64,000 nucleotides of DNA, from positions 310,001 through 374,000 of the forward strand of contig NZ_JAYKKJ010000004.1 of NCBI RefSeq assembly GCF_035969385.1, in the 5' to 3' direction. Made by a program: the position numbers and the translations under genes. Source of the DNA: SELP01 sp035969385 (GTDB lineage Bacteria; Pseudomonadota; Alphaproteobacteria; Rhodobacterales; Rhodobacteraceae). Shown here piece by piece: positions 1-8,656 of this stretch (positions within the stretch are counted from its first letter, which is position 1; each line of letters starts with the position of its first letter). The notes beneath the pieces are model-generated. The model had not been told where the DNA came from. It searched no databases and was given only the letters and a program-made list of their open reading frames with translations.

Positions 1-186
1 GTCAGCTATACCGGGATTCTGCCGGACCTGTTCAACGAAGGGCAGGGGATGGTCGGGCAGGGCCGCTATGTGAACGGCACCTTCGAGGCGGTCGAGATTC
101 TGGCCCGCCACGATGAAACCTACATGCCCAAGGAAGTCATCGACGCGCTGAAGGAACAGGGCACCTACGTCGAACCCGAGAGCTGA
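1..186 (+). CDS. ccmE: Cytochrome c maturation protein CcmE, C-terminal part (cut by window edge)
   Basis: The window opens inside a reading frame of 61 codons that ends in TGA at 184-186. The visible part has the CcmE tail: YTGILPDLF, then a G-Q-G-x-V segment and HDETYMP. In the family, CcmE is a periplasmic, membrane-anchored heme chaperone. It receives heme from CcmABCD on a His in an H-x-x-x-Y motif (upstream of the window edge) and passes it to CcmF/CcmH for attachment to apocytochrome c. The downstream ccmF and ccmH genes agree with this. The start and the heme-binding His lie outside the window. Confidence 0.9.
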   Translation, partial: VSYTGILPDLFNEGQGMVGQGRYVNGTFEAVEILARHDETYMPKEVIDALKEQGTYVEPES

Positions 187-269
187 CGGGGCGCGCAACG
201 CGCGGTCCCCAAGCCCGGATTTAACCGATTTTCCGCAGCCTGTGCCCGATCAACAGGCGAGGCGCGGAA

Positions 270-881
270 ATGCAGACAGTCCGGCAGATAGCAGAGGCCA
301 TCGTCGCCCGCGAGGGCGGCTATGTGAACGATCCCGACGATCCCGGCGGGGCCACGAAATACGGGGTGACCATTCATACGATGCGCCGTCTGGGCCGCGA
401 TCTGACCCATGACGGTTTGATCGACGCCCGCGATGTTCAGGCCCTTGGCCGGGAAGAGGCGACTCGCATCTTTATCGACCACTATTACCGCGCGCCGGGG
501 ATCGACCGTCTGCCGCAAGCGATTCAGGCCTCGGTCTTTGACATGTATGTCAATGCGGGCAGCCATGCGGTGAAAATCCTGCAACGGTTGATCCGGGACA
601 TGCGGATCGAGATTGCGGTTGATGGGGTGATCGGGCCGCAGACCGTGCAGGCGGCCTTTGCCGCCGAAGCCGCCGCGCCGGGCCATTTCGCCGATGCCTA
701 TGGGATCGCGCGGCGCAACTATTACTACGCCTTGGCCGATGCCCGCCCGGCCAGCCGCAAATACGCCCGTCGCCGCGACGGGGGCAAGGGCGGCTGGATC
801 CTGCGGGCCGAGGAATTCATCTCGCCCAAGTATCACCTGACGGACGCCGAACACCGGGCGCGGGTGGCGGCATGGGGCTGA
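270..881 (+). CDS. Holin-associated N-acetylmuramidase (glycoside hydrolase 108 type endolysin)
   Basis: 203 aa. The N-terminal half matches GH108 muramidases: the REGGYVND motif holds the presumed catalytic Glu15, followed by DPGGATKYG. The C-terminal half (about residues 110-190) looks like the linked peptidoglycan-binding domain, with DGVIGPQT and a Y-Y-Y-A stretch. The family cleaves the glycan backbone of peptidoglycan. No signal peptide is visible, so release would need the holin encoded next door, whose start overlaps this gene by 10 bases. The two overlapping genes plus the small membrane protein after them form a lysis cassette of phage or gene-transfer-agent type, placed between ccmE and ccmF. 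The family call is solid; involvement in GTA release is inferred. Confidence 0.85.
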   Translation: MQTVRQIAEAIVAREGGYVNDPDDPGGATKYGVTIHTMRRLGRDLTHDGLIDARDVQALGREEATRIFIDHYYRAPGIDRLPQAIQASVFDMYVNAGSHAVKILQRLIRDMRIEIAVDGVIGPQTVQAAFAAEAAAPGHFADAYGIARRNYYYALADARPASRKYARRRDGGKGGWILRAEEFISPKYHLTDAEHRARVAAWG

Positions 882-1450
882 TGTCGAACATCCTGGGTTT
901 CCTGTTCGGGGACGGGCGCAATGTGGTCGTTGAAACCATGGGCGCCTTCCGCGAAAACGCCGAGGCCGGGGCCGCGCGGGATGCCCGCGCTAAATCCGAA
1001 AGCCTGTCGCAATTCGCGGCGGAATTTGCCCATCCGCGAAAAGGCATCTTCGACCGGTTCATCGACGGGCTGAACCGCCTGCCGCGTCCCCTGCTGGCCT
1101 TCGGAACGCTGGGCCTGTTTGTGATGGCGATGGTTGACCCGATCTGGTTTGCCAGCCGGATGCAGGGGATCGCGCTGGTGCCCGAACCGCTGTGGTGGCT
1201 GATGGGGGCGATTGTCAGCTTCTATTTCGGGGCGCGGCATCAGGCCAAGGCGCAGGAATTCCAGCAATCCGTCGCGATCACCGCCGCGCAGGCGGGCGAG
1301 GTCAGTCGCCGGGTCCGCGCGATCGAAGCCTTGGGGGCCGGCGCCGCCCTGACCGCGCCGGGCAGCCCCGAGGATCAGGCCGAAGAGGCGATGGCAATCG
1401 CGCCCAATCCCGCGCTGACAGATTGGAGGACCGCCCGCGATGACAAATGA
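872..1450 (+). CDS. Holin family protein (3TM-holin type)
   Basis: 192 aa. Two strong hydrophobic segments are visible at about residues 72-90 (PLLAFGTLGLFVMAM) and 105-121 (EPLWWLMGAIVSFYFGAR). Charged and amphipathic stretches flank them, as in the holin family found beside GH108 muramidases. Holins open the inner membrane so that the endolysin can reach the wall. The gene overlaps the muramidase stop by 10 bases and the next gene by 11, so the three are translated as a unit. A second in-frame ATG at 881 would remove the overlap and is a possible alternative start. The Ala/Glu-rich C-terminal tail is probably cytoplasmic. Confidence 0.8.
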   Translation: MGLMSNILGFLFGDGRNVVVETMGAFRENAEAGAARDARAKSESLSQFAAEFAHPRKGIFDRFIDGLNRLPRPLLAFGTLGLFVMAMVDPIWFASRMQGIALVPEPLWWLMGAIVSFYFGARHQAKAQEFQQSVAITAAQAGEVSRRVRAIEALGAGAALTAPGSPEDQAEEAMAIAPNPALTDWRTARDDK

Positions 1451-1652
1451 AGACTGGGGCCGGACCATCGAACGGCGGCTTGCTTCGCTTGAAACCCGCA
1501 ATGCGGTGGACGAGGTGCACCGGATCAACGTGGAAACCCGTCTGTCGGCGATCGAGGACACGTTGAAATGGCTGGTCCGGCTGGTGATGGGGGCGATCAT
1601 CATGGGCGCGCTGGCCTATGTACTGCGGGGCGGGCTGTCGCTGGGGGGCTGA
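1440..1652 (+). CDS. Small single-span membrane protein of the lysis cassette
   Basis: 70 aa. Residues 1-43 are charged and predicted helical, with heptad-like spacing (ERRLASLETR, then VETRLSAIEDTLK). One membrane segment follows at about 44-62 and a short glycine-rich tail ends the protein. This layout resembles XhlA-like accessory proteins of phage lysis modules, but that comparison rests on architecture only. The start overlaps the holin stop, which argues for translational coupling. The next gene, ccmF, begins 72 bases later. Function is unknown; a helper or regulator of the holin is the simplest reading. Confidence 0.65.
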   Translation: MTNEDWGRTIERRLASLETRNAVDEVHRINVETRLSAIEDTLKWLVRLVMGAIIMGALAYVLRGGLSLGG

Positions 1653-1724
1653 CTATATGCCTCAGACAAAATGTCTCGCCCCGATTTGATTGGGCTTTCC
1701 CCGCCCCTGCGCTAGAACGGGGGC

Positions 1725-3707
1725 ATGATAGCAGAGCTTGGACATTTCACCCTGATTCTGGCGGCCCTTGTGGGGGTAGCCCAAATGATCGTCCCCATGG
1801 TCGGGGCCAGCAAGGGCTGGCGCGGCTGGATGGCCTTCGGGGACCCCGCCGCCTCGACCCAGTTTCTGCTGGTCGGCACATCCTTTGCGGCGCTGACCTA
1901 TAGTTTCGTGATCTCGGATTTCTCGCTGAACCTCGTGTTCCAGAACTCCAATTCACTGAAGCCGATGCTGTACAAGGTGTCGGGCGTCTGGGGGAACCAC
2001 GAAGGGTCGATGCTGCTATGGCTTCTGATCCTTACCCTGTTCGGGGCCTGTGCCAGCTGGTTTGGCGGCAATCTGCCGGCCACGCTGAAGGCGCGGGTAT
2101 TGTCGGTTCAGGCGTCGATCGGGGTGGCCTTCTACGCTTTCATCCTGTTCACCTCGAACCCGTTTACCCGGTTGTCGGTGGTGCCCTTCGACGGGCGCGA
2201 CCTGAACCCGTTGCTGCAGGACCCCGGGCTCGCCTTCCATCCGCCGTTCCTCTACCTCGGCTATGTCGGGCTTTCGATGTCGTTCTCCTTTGCCGTTGCC
2301 GCCCTGATCGAGGGCCGGGTCGATGCGGCCTGGGCGCGCTGGGTGCGGCCCTGGACGCTGGCAGCGTGGTTGTTCCTGACCGTGGGGATCGCGCTGGGGT
2401 CCTGGTGGGCCTATTACGAATTGGGCTGGGGCGGCTTCTGGTTCTGGGACCCGGTGGAAAACGCATCGTTCATGCCCTGGCTGATCGCCGCCGCACTGCT
2501 GCATTCGGCCATCGTGGTGGAGAAACGTGAAAGCTTGAAAAGCTGGACGATCCTTTTGGCGATCCTTGCCTTCGGGTTCTCGCTTTTGGGGACATTCATC
2601 GTCCGCTCCGGCGTCATCACGTCGGTCCATGCCTTCGCCAATGATCCCGAGCGGGGCGTCTTTATCCTGATCATCCTTGCGGTGTTCACCGGCGGCGCGC
2701 TGACCCTTTACGCCGCGCGGGCCGCGTCGATGGAGGCGAAGGGCGTCTTCTCGGTGGTCAGCCGCGAAAGCGCGCTGGTGGCCAACAACATCCTTCTGGC
2801 TGTCGCGACCTTTGTCGTCTTCATCGGCACGCTCTGGCCGCTGGTGGCCGAGGTCGTCCTCGGCCGCACCCTGTCGGTCGGGCCGCCGTTCTTCAACGCG
2901 GCCTTCACCCCCTTCATGGTGGCGCTTGCGGCGATCCTGCCGATTGGCGGCATCCTTGCGTGGAAGCGCGGGTCGTTGGCCAAGGCGATGCGGCCGCTAT
3001 GGCCCGTGGTTGTGCTGGCCGTGGCCCTTGGCGGGCTGGTCTTTGCGATGCAGACCGGGCGCACGGCGCTTGGTCCAGTAGGGGTGGCACTGGGGGCATG
3101 GGTTGTGCTCGGGGCCATCGCGGACATCTGGATGCGGACCGGACGCGGGGCGCTGGCCGACCGGCTGGGTCGTCTGACCCGCCTGCCGCGCGCGGATTGG
3201 GGCAAGCTCTTGGCCCATGCGGGCCTTGGCATCACCATCTTCGGGATTGCCACCCTGATGGCCTGGGAACAGGAAGATATCCGTACCGCGCAGGTGGGCC
3301 AAACCTTTACTGTCGGCCAATGGGATATTGAATTGCGCGAGGTGCGCGAACGGGTCGAGGGGCCGAACTATATCTCGACCATGGCAGAAATGGTCGTCTG
3401 GCGCGACGGGGCCGAGGTGGCCACGCTTCACCCCGAAAAACGCTTCTACCCGGTGGCCGGAATGCCCACGACCGAGGCGGCGATCCGCAACGGTATCCTG
3501 CGCGACATCTACCTTGTGATCGGCGATCCGCAGGATGGCGGCGGCTATGCGGTGCGCACCTATATCAAGCCCTTCGCCAATTGGATCTGGGGCGGCGCGA
3601 TCCTCATGGCGCTTGGCGGCATGGTGTCCCTCACCGACCGGCGGTTGCGGGTTGCGGCGGGGGCGGCCAAGACGCGGGTTGCCAGTGGCGGGGTGCCGGC
3701 CGAATGA
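1725..3707 (+). CDS. ccmF: Heme lyase CcmF/NrfE family, cytochrome c biogenesis
   Basis: 660 aa, the normal CcmF length. It is an integral membrane protein with many spans. The tryptophan-rich WWD-type domain is clear at about residues 225-245 (GWGGFWFWDPVENASFMPW). WGNHEGSMLLW lies near residues 88-98, and conserved His residues are present. CcmF joins heme from holo-CcmE to the CXXCH cysteines of apocytochrome c together with CcmH. The periplasmic C-terminal loop (GPNYISTMAEM and following) is also typical. The stop overlaps the ccmH start as ATGA. Clients encoded in this window include the two cytochromes at 29504-30959. Confidence 0.95.
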   Translation: MIAELGHFTLILAALVGVAQMIVPMVGASKGWRGWMAFGDPAASTQFLLVGTSFAALTYSFVISDFSLNLVFQNSNSLKPMLYKVSGVWGNHEGSMLLWLLILTLFGACASWFGGNLPATLKARVLSVQASIGVAFYAFILFTSNPFTRLSVVPFDGRDLNPLLQDPGLAFHPPFLYLGYVGLSMSFSFAVAALIEGRVDAAWARWVRPWTLAAWLFLTVGIALGSWWAYYELGWGGFWFWDPVENASFMPWLIAAALLHSAIVVEKRESLKSWTILLAILAFGFSLLGTFIVRSGVITSVHAFANDPERGVFILIILAVFTGGALTLYAARAASMEAKGVFSVVSRESALVANNILLAVATFVVFIGTLWPLVAEVVLGRTLSVGPPFFNAAFTPFMVALAAILPIGGILAWKRGSLAKAMRPLWPVVVLAVALGGLVFAMQTGRTALGPVGVALGAWVVLGAIADIWMRTGRGALADRLGRLTRLPRADWGKLLAHAGLGITIFGIATLMAWEQEDIRTAQVGQTFTVGQWDIELREVRERVEGPNYISTMAEMVVWRDGAEVATLHPEKRFYPVAGMPTTEAAIRNGILRDIYLVIGDPQDGGGYAVRTYIKPFANWIWGGAILMALGGMVSLTDRRLRVAAGAAKTRVASGGVPAE

Positions 3708-4147
3708 AACGCCTGATCCTGATCCTCACGCTTCTGGCCTCGCCGCTTTGGGCGGTCCAGCCCGACGAGATCCTAGACGATCCGGCGCTTGAAAGCCGTG
3801 CGCGGGAGATTTCCAAGGGATTGCGGTGCCCGGTCTGCCAGAATGAAAGCATCGACGAATCCAATGCGGCACTTAGCCGGGAATTGCGCATCCTGTTGCG
3901 TGAACGTCTGGTGGCAGGGGACAGCGACGCCGAGGCGGTAGATTTCATCGTCACCCGCTATGGCGAGTTCGTGCTGCTGAACCCCACGCGGGACGGGGCC
4001 AACCTGATCCTGTGGTATGCGGCACCCGCGATGCTGATTATCGCGCTTGGGATCGGCTGGGCGACGATCCGGCGGCGCGGCGGCAAAGAGGCCGAGGCCC
4101 TGACCGAGGATGAAAAGGCCCGGCTGGACGAAATCCTGCGGTCGTGA
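3704..4147 (+). CDS. ccmH: Cytochrome c-type biogenesis protein CcmH (thiol reductase subunit)
   Basis: 147 aa from the ATG that overlaps the ccmF stop; longer upstream frames are not needed. It has an N-terminal signal peptide (MKRLILILTLLASPLWA), the hallmark LRCPVCQ motif near residues 41-47 with the redox Cys pair, a helical periplasmic region, one membrane span near residues 105-123 and a short charged cytoplasmic tail. CcmH keeps the apocytochrome CXXCH cysteines reduced and presents them to CcmF. The length corresponds to the short CcmH/CycL form without the TPR part, so a separate CcmI is expected elsewhere in the genome. Confidence 0.93.
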   Translation: MKRLILILTLLASPLWAVQPDEILDDPALESRAREISKGLRCPVCQNESIDESNAALSRELRILLRERLVAGDSDAEAVDFIVTRYGEFVLLNPTRDGANLILWYAAPAMLIIALGIGWATIRRRGGKEAEALTEDEKARLDEILRS

Positions 4148-4219
4148 CGCCGGGTTTGGCTTTTCTGAACCGACAAGTTCACTAGGTTAGGCGGCAGACA
4201 AGACCGCAAAGGGATTCCA

Positions 4220-4996
4220 ATGGAATATCAGGCCATCCGCTCTGTCCTGAAGGACGATATCGCTACCATCACGCTGAACCGGCCCGAGGTGATGAACGCG
4301 CTGAATACCCAGATGCGGGCCGAGATCACCCATGCGGTCCGCGAGGCCGAAAAGTCCGCACGTGTCGTTGTGATCACCGGCGAGGGCCGGGCCTTTTGTT
4401 CGGGGCAGGATCTGGGCGACAATACCAACGCCGCGAATATGGATTTGGAGCGGGTGCTGCGCGACGAATACGTGCCGATGCTGAACGCGATCTACAATTG
4501 CCGCGTGCCGACGATTGCGGCGGTCAATGGGGCGGCGGCCGGGGCCGGGGCGAACCTTGCGCTGGCGGCGGATGTGGTCATCGCGTCGGAAGATGCGTTT
4601 TTCCAGCAGGCCTTTACCAAGATCGGGCTGATCCCCGATGCCGGCGGAACATGGTATATGCCGCGTCAGGTTGGACTTGCCCGTGCGATGGGGGCGATGC
4701 TGTTTGCTGACCGGATCCCGGCCACGCAGGCGCGGGATTGGGGCATGATCTACGAAGCCATCGCCCCGGATGCGTTCGAGGCCCATTGGCAGGCGCGCGC
4801 CACGCAGTTGGCCATGGGGCCGACTGTGGCCTATCGACAGTTGAAAAAGGCCTTGGCCGATACTTTCGAACACACACTGGAGCAGCAGTTGTCGGTCGAG
4901 GCGAAGTTGCAGGGCCGCTGTGGCAAGACCCGCGATTTCCAGGAGGGCGTTTTGGCCTTCCTGGAAAAACGGCCACCGCACTACGAAGGGCGCTAG
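4220..4996 (+). CDS. Enoyl-CoA hydratase/isomerase, PaaG-like
   Basis: 258 aa, a crotonase-fold enzyme. Visible motifs are LNRPEVMNAL near the N-terminus, GEGRAFCSGQDL as the first oxyanion-hole segment and NGAAAGAGANLALAADVVIA as the second. The FFQQAFTKIGLIPDAGGTWYMPR stretch carries the acidic residue (D) seen in PaaG, the 1,2-epoxyphenylacetyl-CoA isomerase, rather than the two Glu of a canonical hydratase. No other paa gene is near, so a phenylacetate role is not supported by context and a general acyl-CoA isomerase is possible. It follows ccmH by 72 bases. Its 3' end overlaps the convergent DUF2087 gene by 4 bases. Confidence 0.85.
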   Translation: MEYQAIRSVLKDDIATITLNRPEVMNALNTQMRAEITHAVREAEKSARVVVITGEGRAFCSGQDLGDNTNAANMDLERVLRDEYVPMLNAIYNCRVPTIAAVNGAAAGAGANLALAADVVIASEDAFFQQAFTKIGLIPDAGGTWYMPRQVGLARAMGAMLFADRIPATQARDWGMIYEAIAPDAFEAHWQARATQLAMGPTVAYRQLKKALADTFEHTLEQQLSVEAKLQGRCGKTRDFQEGVLAFLEKRPPHYEGR

Positions 4997-5517
4997 CGCC
5001 GCCGCAGGCTGCGGATGATGGCCTCGGCCTCGGCGGGCGGGGTCGTTTCGACCCGCCGATAGACGGACCCATCGGCGGTCCGCGTCGCAAGCCCGAGGTC
5101 GATCAAGGTGCGGCGCAGCATGACATGGTCGCCAATGTCGCTACGGGCCTTGATGACCTCGTTTACCTCGCGCTCGGTCATGGGGTGCCGGGCGGGCAGG
5201 GTGGCCCATAGCGCCCAAAGGGCAAGGGTCCGGGCCGAGGCCTGCTTGGGCCAGCGGACAAGAACCCCGCCGTCGTCAAAACACCGCAGCGCGCGTTCCA
5301 TCGCGCGGCCCCGCAGGGCCGGGTCGCTTTGCACGCCGGTGTCGCGGGCATGGGCGCGCAGGTGCTGATGGTTGCGGAACCCGGCTGCGCGGGCAATCGC
5401 GCCCAGCATGGCGCTGTGTCCGGGGGTGGCGTCCGGCGGTAGGGCAAGTTCCCTTCGCAGCATCTTTGCAAAGGTCGAAAGGTCGTCAATGACGACGGGT
5501 ATCGCGGTCTGCGACAT
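4993..5517 (-). CDS. DUF2087 domain-containing protein
   Basis: 174 aa, no signal or membrane segment. The C-terminal half (about residues 95-165) fits DUF2087, with WATLPARHPMTEREVNE and an IGDHVMLRRTLIDLGL stretch followed by DGSVYRR. This looks like a winged-helix-type nucleic-acid-binding domain of the kind fused to or near transcription regulators. The N-terminal half (GHSAMLGAIARAAGFRNHQ) is helical and of unknown function. A good ribosome site, AGGAG, precedes the ATG. The gene is convergent with the hydratase and is separated from gltA by a terminator. Its molecular role is not known. Confidence 0.8.
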   Translation of the reverse strand: MSQTAIPVVIDDLSTFAKMLRRELALPPDATPGHSAMLGAIARAAGFRNHQHLRAHARDTGVQSDPALRGRAMERALRCFDDGGVLVRWPKQASARTLALWALWATLPARHPMTEREVNEVIKARSDIGDHVMLRRTLIDLGLATRTADGSVYRRVETTPPAEAEAIIRSLRRR

Positions 5518-5714
5518 GAGAGAGCACTCCTGCGTTGGTCAGTGCCGCCCGGACAGGGTCCAGGGTCGATGGCCGCCCTTGTCGATGGCACCGAAGAAGG
5601 GGTGCGATCGGTTGGTTGTAGCAGGTTTAGCGTGTCCTGTGACGGATGGCGGCGCCTGGGTGAACTGCGGACCCTGACGCCCAAATAGGAAATACCGCTG
5701 CAGATTACAAGAAG

Positions 5715-5739
5715 AAGGCCGCCCGGGTGGGGCGGCCTT
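5715..5739 (-). terminator. Rho-independent terminator of gltA
   Basis: A perfect 10-bp stem, AAGGCCGCCC at 5715-5724 pairing with 5730-5739, has a 5-nt loop. On the minus strand the 3' arm is followed by a short T/C-rich run (CTTCTTG). It lies 20 bases past the gltA stop. Confidence 0.8.
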
Positions 5740-5758
5740 GTCTGGTTCAGCGTCTGGT

Positions 5759-7054
<1,296 letters not shown>

Positions 7055-7081
7055 GTATATCCCCTCGTCTCAGGAACCGGC

Positions 7082-7122
7082 ACGCAAGGATTGCGTCCGG
7101 GCGGTTTCTTGGTCGCCGCCCG
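7082..7122 (-). promoter_or_regulatory. Two hairpins in the gltX-gltA intergenic leader
   Basis: ACGCAA at 7082-7087 pairs with TTGCGT at 7091-7096 around a 3-nt loop. CGGGCGG at 7098-7104 pairs with CCGCCCG at 7116-7122 around an 11-nt loop. Both lie between the gltX stop and the gltA start, ending 28 bases before the gltA ATG. Neither has a T-run, so they are more likely leader or processing structures than a terminator. Confidence 0.4.
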
Positions 7123-7152
7123 AAGCATTATCGTCAAAGTGTGACGAAAGTC

Positions 7153-8556
7153 TTAGGCGCCGATATCGGTCAACCGGGCGATCGTTTCGTCCCGCCCGAG
7201 GACCAGCATCATGTCAAAGACGCTGGGCGAAACAGCCCGCCCGGCGAGTGCGGCCCGCAAGGGGCCTGCAAGCTTTCCGAGCTTCGTGTCATGCGCCTCT
7301 GCGACGGCAGCCACAAGCCCTTCTAGGCTTTCGCGATCCCAGCTAGCATTTTGCAACTGCGGCGTCAATTCACTCAGTATACCACGGGATACAGAGTCGA
7401 GCGCCTTGTCGGCCTTTTCGTCCCGGTCAATGGGCCGTTTCGTCAGGATAAAGTGCGCCTTTTCAAGGAGTTCCGGGAATGTCTTGGCCCGTTCCTTCAG
7501 GCAGTACATTCCGCGCGACATGCCGTCACGCTGCTCTCCGGTCAGTGCATTTTCACCGGTGGCTGCAATAAATGCCTCTAATTCGTGCAGCAGTGCAGCA
7601 TCGTCACCCGCGGCGATGTGCTGGCCACAGAGATTTTCCAGTTTCTTGAAGTCGAACCGCGCGGGCGAGCGCCCGATTCCCGGCAGGTCGAACCACTCCA
7701 TCGCCTGTGCATCGGTAAAGAATTCGTCGTCGCCGTGGCTCCATCCCAGCCGGGCGAGGTAATTGCGCATGCCCGCCGCCGGGTAGCCCATCTGCTGGTA
7801 TTCGGCGACACCGGTCGCCCCGTGCCGCTTTGACAGTTTCTTGCCGTCGGGCCCGAAAATCAGTGGGATATGGGCATAGACGGGCAGGGGCCAGCCCATG
7901 CCCGCATAGATCAGCATCTGCCGGGCAGCGTTGTTCAGGTGGTCGTCGCCCCGGATCACGTGGGTCACGCCCATGTCGTGGTCGTCGACCACCACGGCCA
8001 GCATATAGGTCGGCGTGCCATCCGACCGCAGCAGGATCATGTCGTCCAGTTCGGAGTTGCGGATCGTCACATCGCCCTGCACTTGATCGCGGATCACGGT
8101 TTCCCCGTCCAGGGGCGCCTTGATCCGCACAACATAGGGCGCATCGGGGTGGCTGGCGGGGTCGGCGTCGCGCCAGGGGCTGCGATAGAGCGTCGATTTG
8201 CCCTCGGCCCGCGCGGCCTCGCGGAAGGCCTGAATCTCGTCCTGCGAGGCAAAGCATTTGTAGGCCTTGCCTGCCGCCAGCAACGCATGTGCCACTTCGG
8301 CGTGCCGGTCGACACGGGCGAACTGGCTGACCGCCTCACCATCGTAGTCCAGCCCAAGCCACTCCATGCCCCGCAGGATCGCCTCGGTCGCCTCGGGGGT
8401 GGACCGTTCCCGGTCCGTGTCTTCGATCCGCAACAGGAACTTGCCGCCGCGGCCGCGCGCGTAAAGCCAGTTGAACAGCGCGGTGCGGGCCGTGCCGATG
8501 TGCATGTATCCCGTGGGCGACGGGGCGATGCGGGTGACGACCTGCTGTTCGGACAT
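7153..8556 (-). CDS. gltX: Glutamyl-tRNA synthetase
   Basis: 467 aa, class I aminoacyl-tRNA synthetase. The HIGH-type motif is H19-I-G-T in PTGYMHIGTARTALFNW, and the second signature is KLSKR (GKKLSKRHGA) near residue 245. The C-terminal helical anticodon-binding part is complete. It charges tRNA-Glu with glutamate; alphaproteobacteria often carry two such enzymes, one of which may mischarge tRNA-Gln. Which specificity this copy has cannot be read from the sequence alone. It sits upstream of gltA on the same strand and is divergent from comEC. Confidence 0.96.
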   Translation of the reverse strand: MSEQQVVTRIAPSPTGYMHIGTARTALFNWLYARGRGGKFLLRIEDTDRERSTPEATEAILRGMEWLGLDYDGEAVSQFARVDRHAEVAHALLAAGKAYKCFASQDEIQAFREAARAEGKSTLYRSPWRDADPASHPDAPYVVRIKAPLDGETVIRDQVQGDVTIRNSELDDMILLRSDGTPTYMLAVVVDDHDMGVTHVIRGDDHLNNAARQMLIYAGMGWPLPVYAHIPLIFGPDGKKLSKRHGATGVAEYQQMGYPAAGMRNYLARLGWSHGDDEFFTDAQAMEWFDLPGIGRSPARFDFKKLENLCGQHIAAGDDAALLHELEAFIAATGENALTGEQRDGMSRGMYCLKERAKTFPELLEKAHFILTKRPIDRDEKADKALDSVSRGILSELTPQLQNASWDRESLEGLVAAVAEAHDTKLGKLAGPLRAALAGRAVSPSVFDMMLVLGRDETIARLTDIGA

Positions 8557-8562
8557 GGGGTA

Positions 8563-8578
8563 TTAACCTTTCGCTAAC
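8563..8578. promoter_or_regulatory. CtrA-like motif between gltX and comEC
   Basis: TTAA-N7-CTAA-C at 8563-8578, one mismatch from the palindromic CtrA consensus TTAA-N7-TTAA. It lies 7 bases before gltX and about 80 bases before comEC. One-mismatch matches are expected a few times per window by chance, so the support is position only. Confidence 0.25.
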
Positions 8579-8656
8579 CAAGGCGGATTTAGGCTTGCGG
8601 GATACTAAGGCCGGGGGGCAAGGGCAAGTCTGTCCGCAGTTGGAAGGGGATTACCC

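Noticed and set aside
165..854. 229-codon minus-strand frame over the muramidase
   Set aside because: Shadow of a gene with clear catalytic motifs; no ribosome site or recognisable product.
270..1652. Prophage remnant
   Set aside because: Only lysis genes are present, with no capsid, tail, integrase or attachment repeats, and base usage is like the neighbours.
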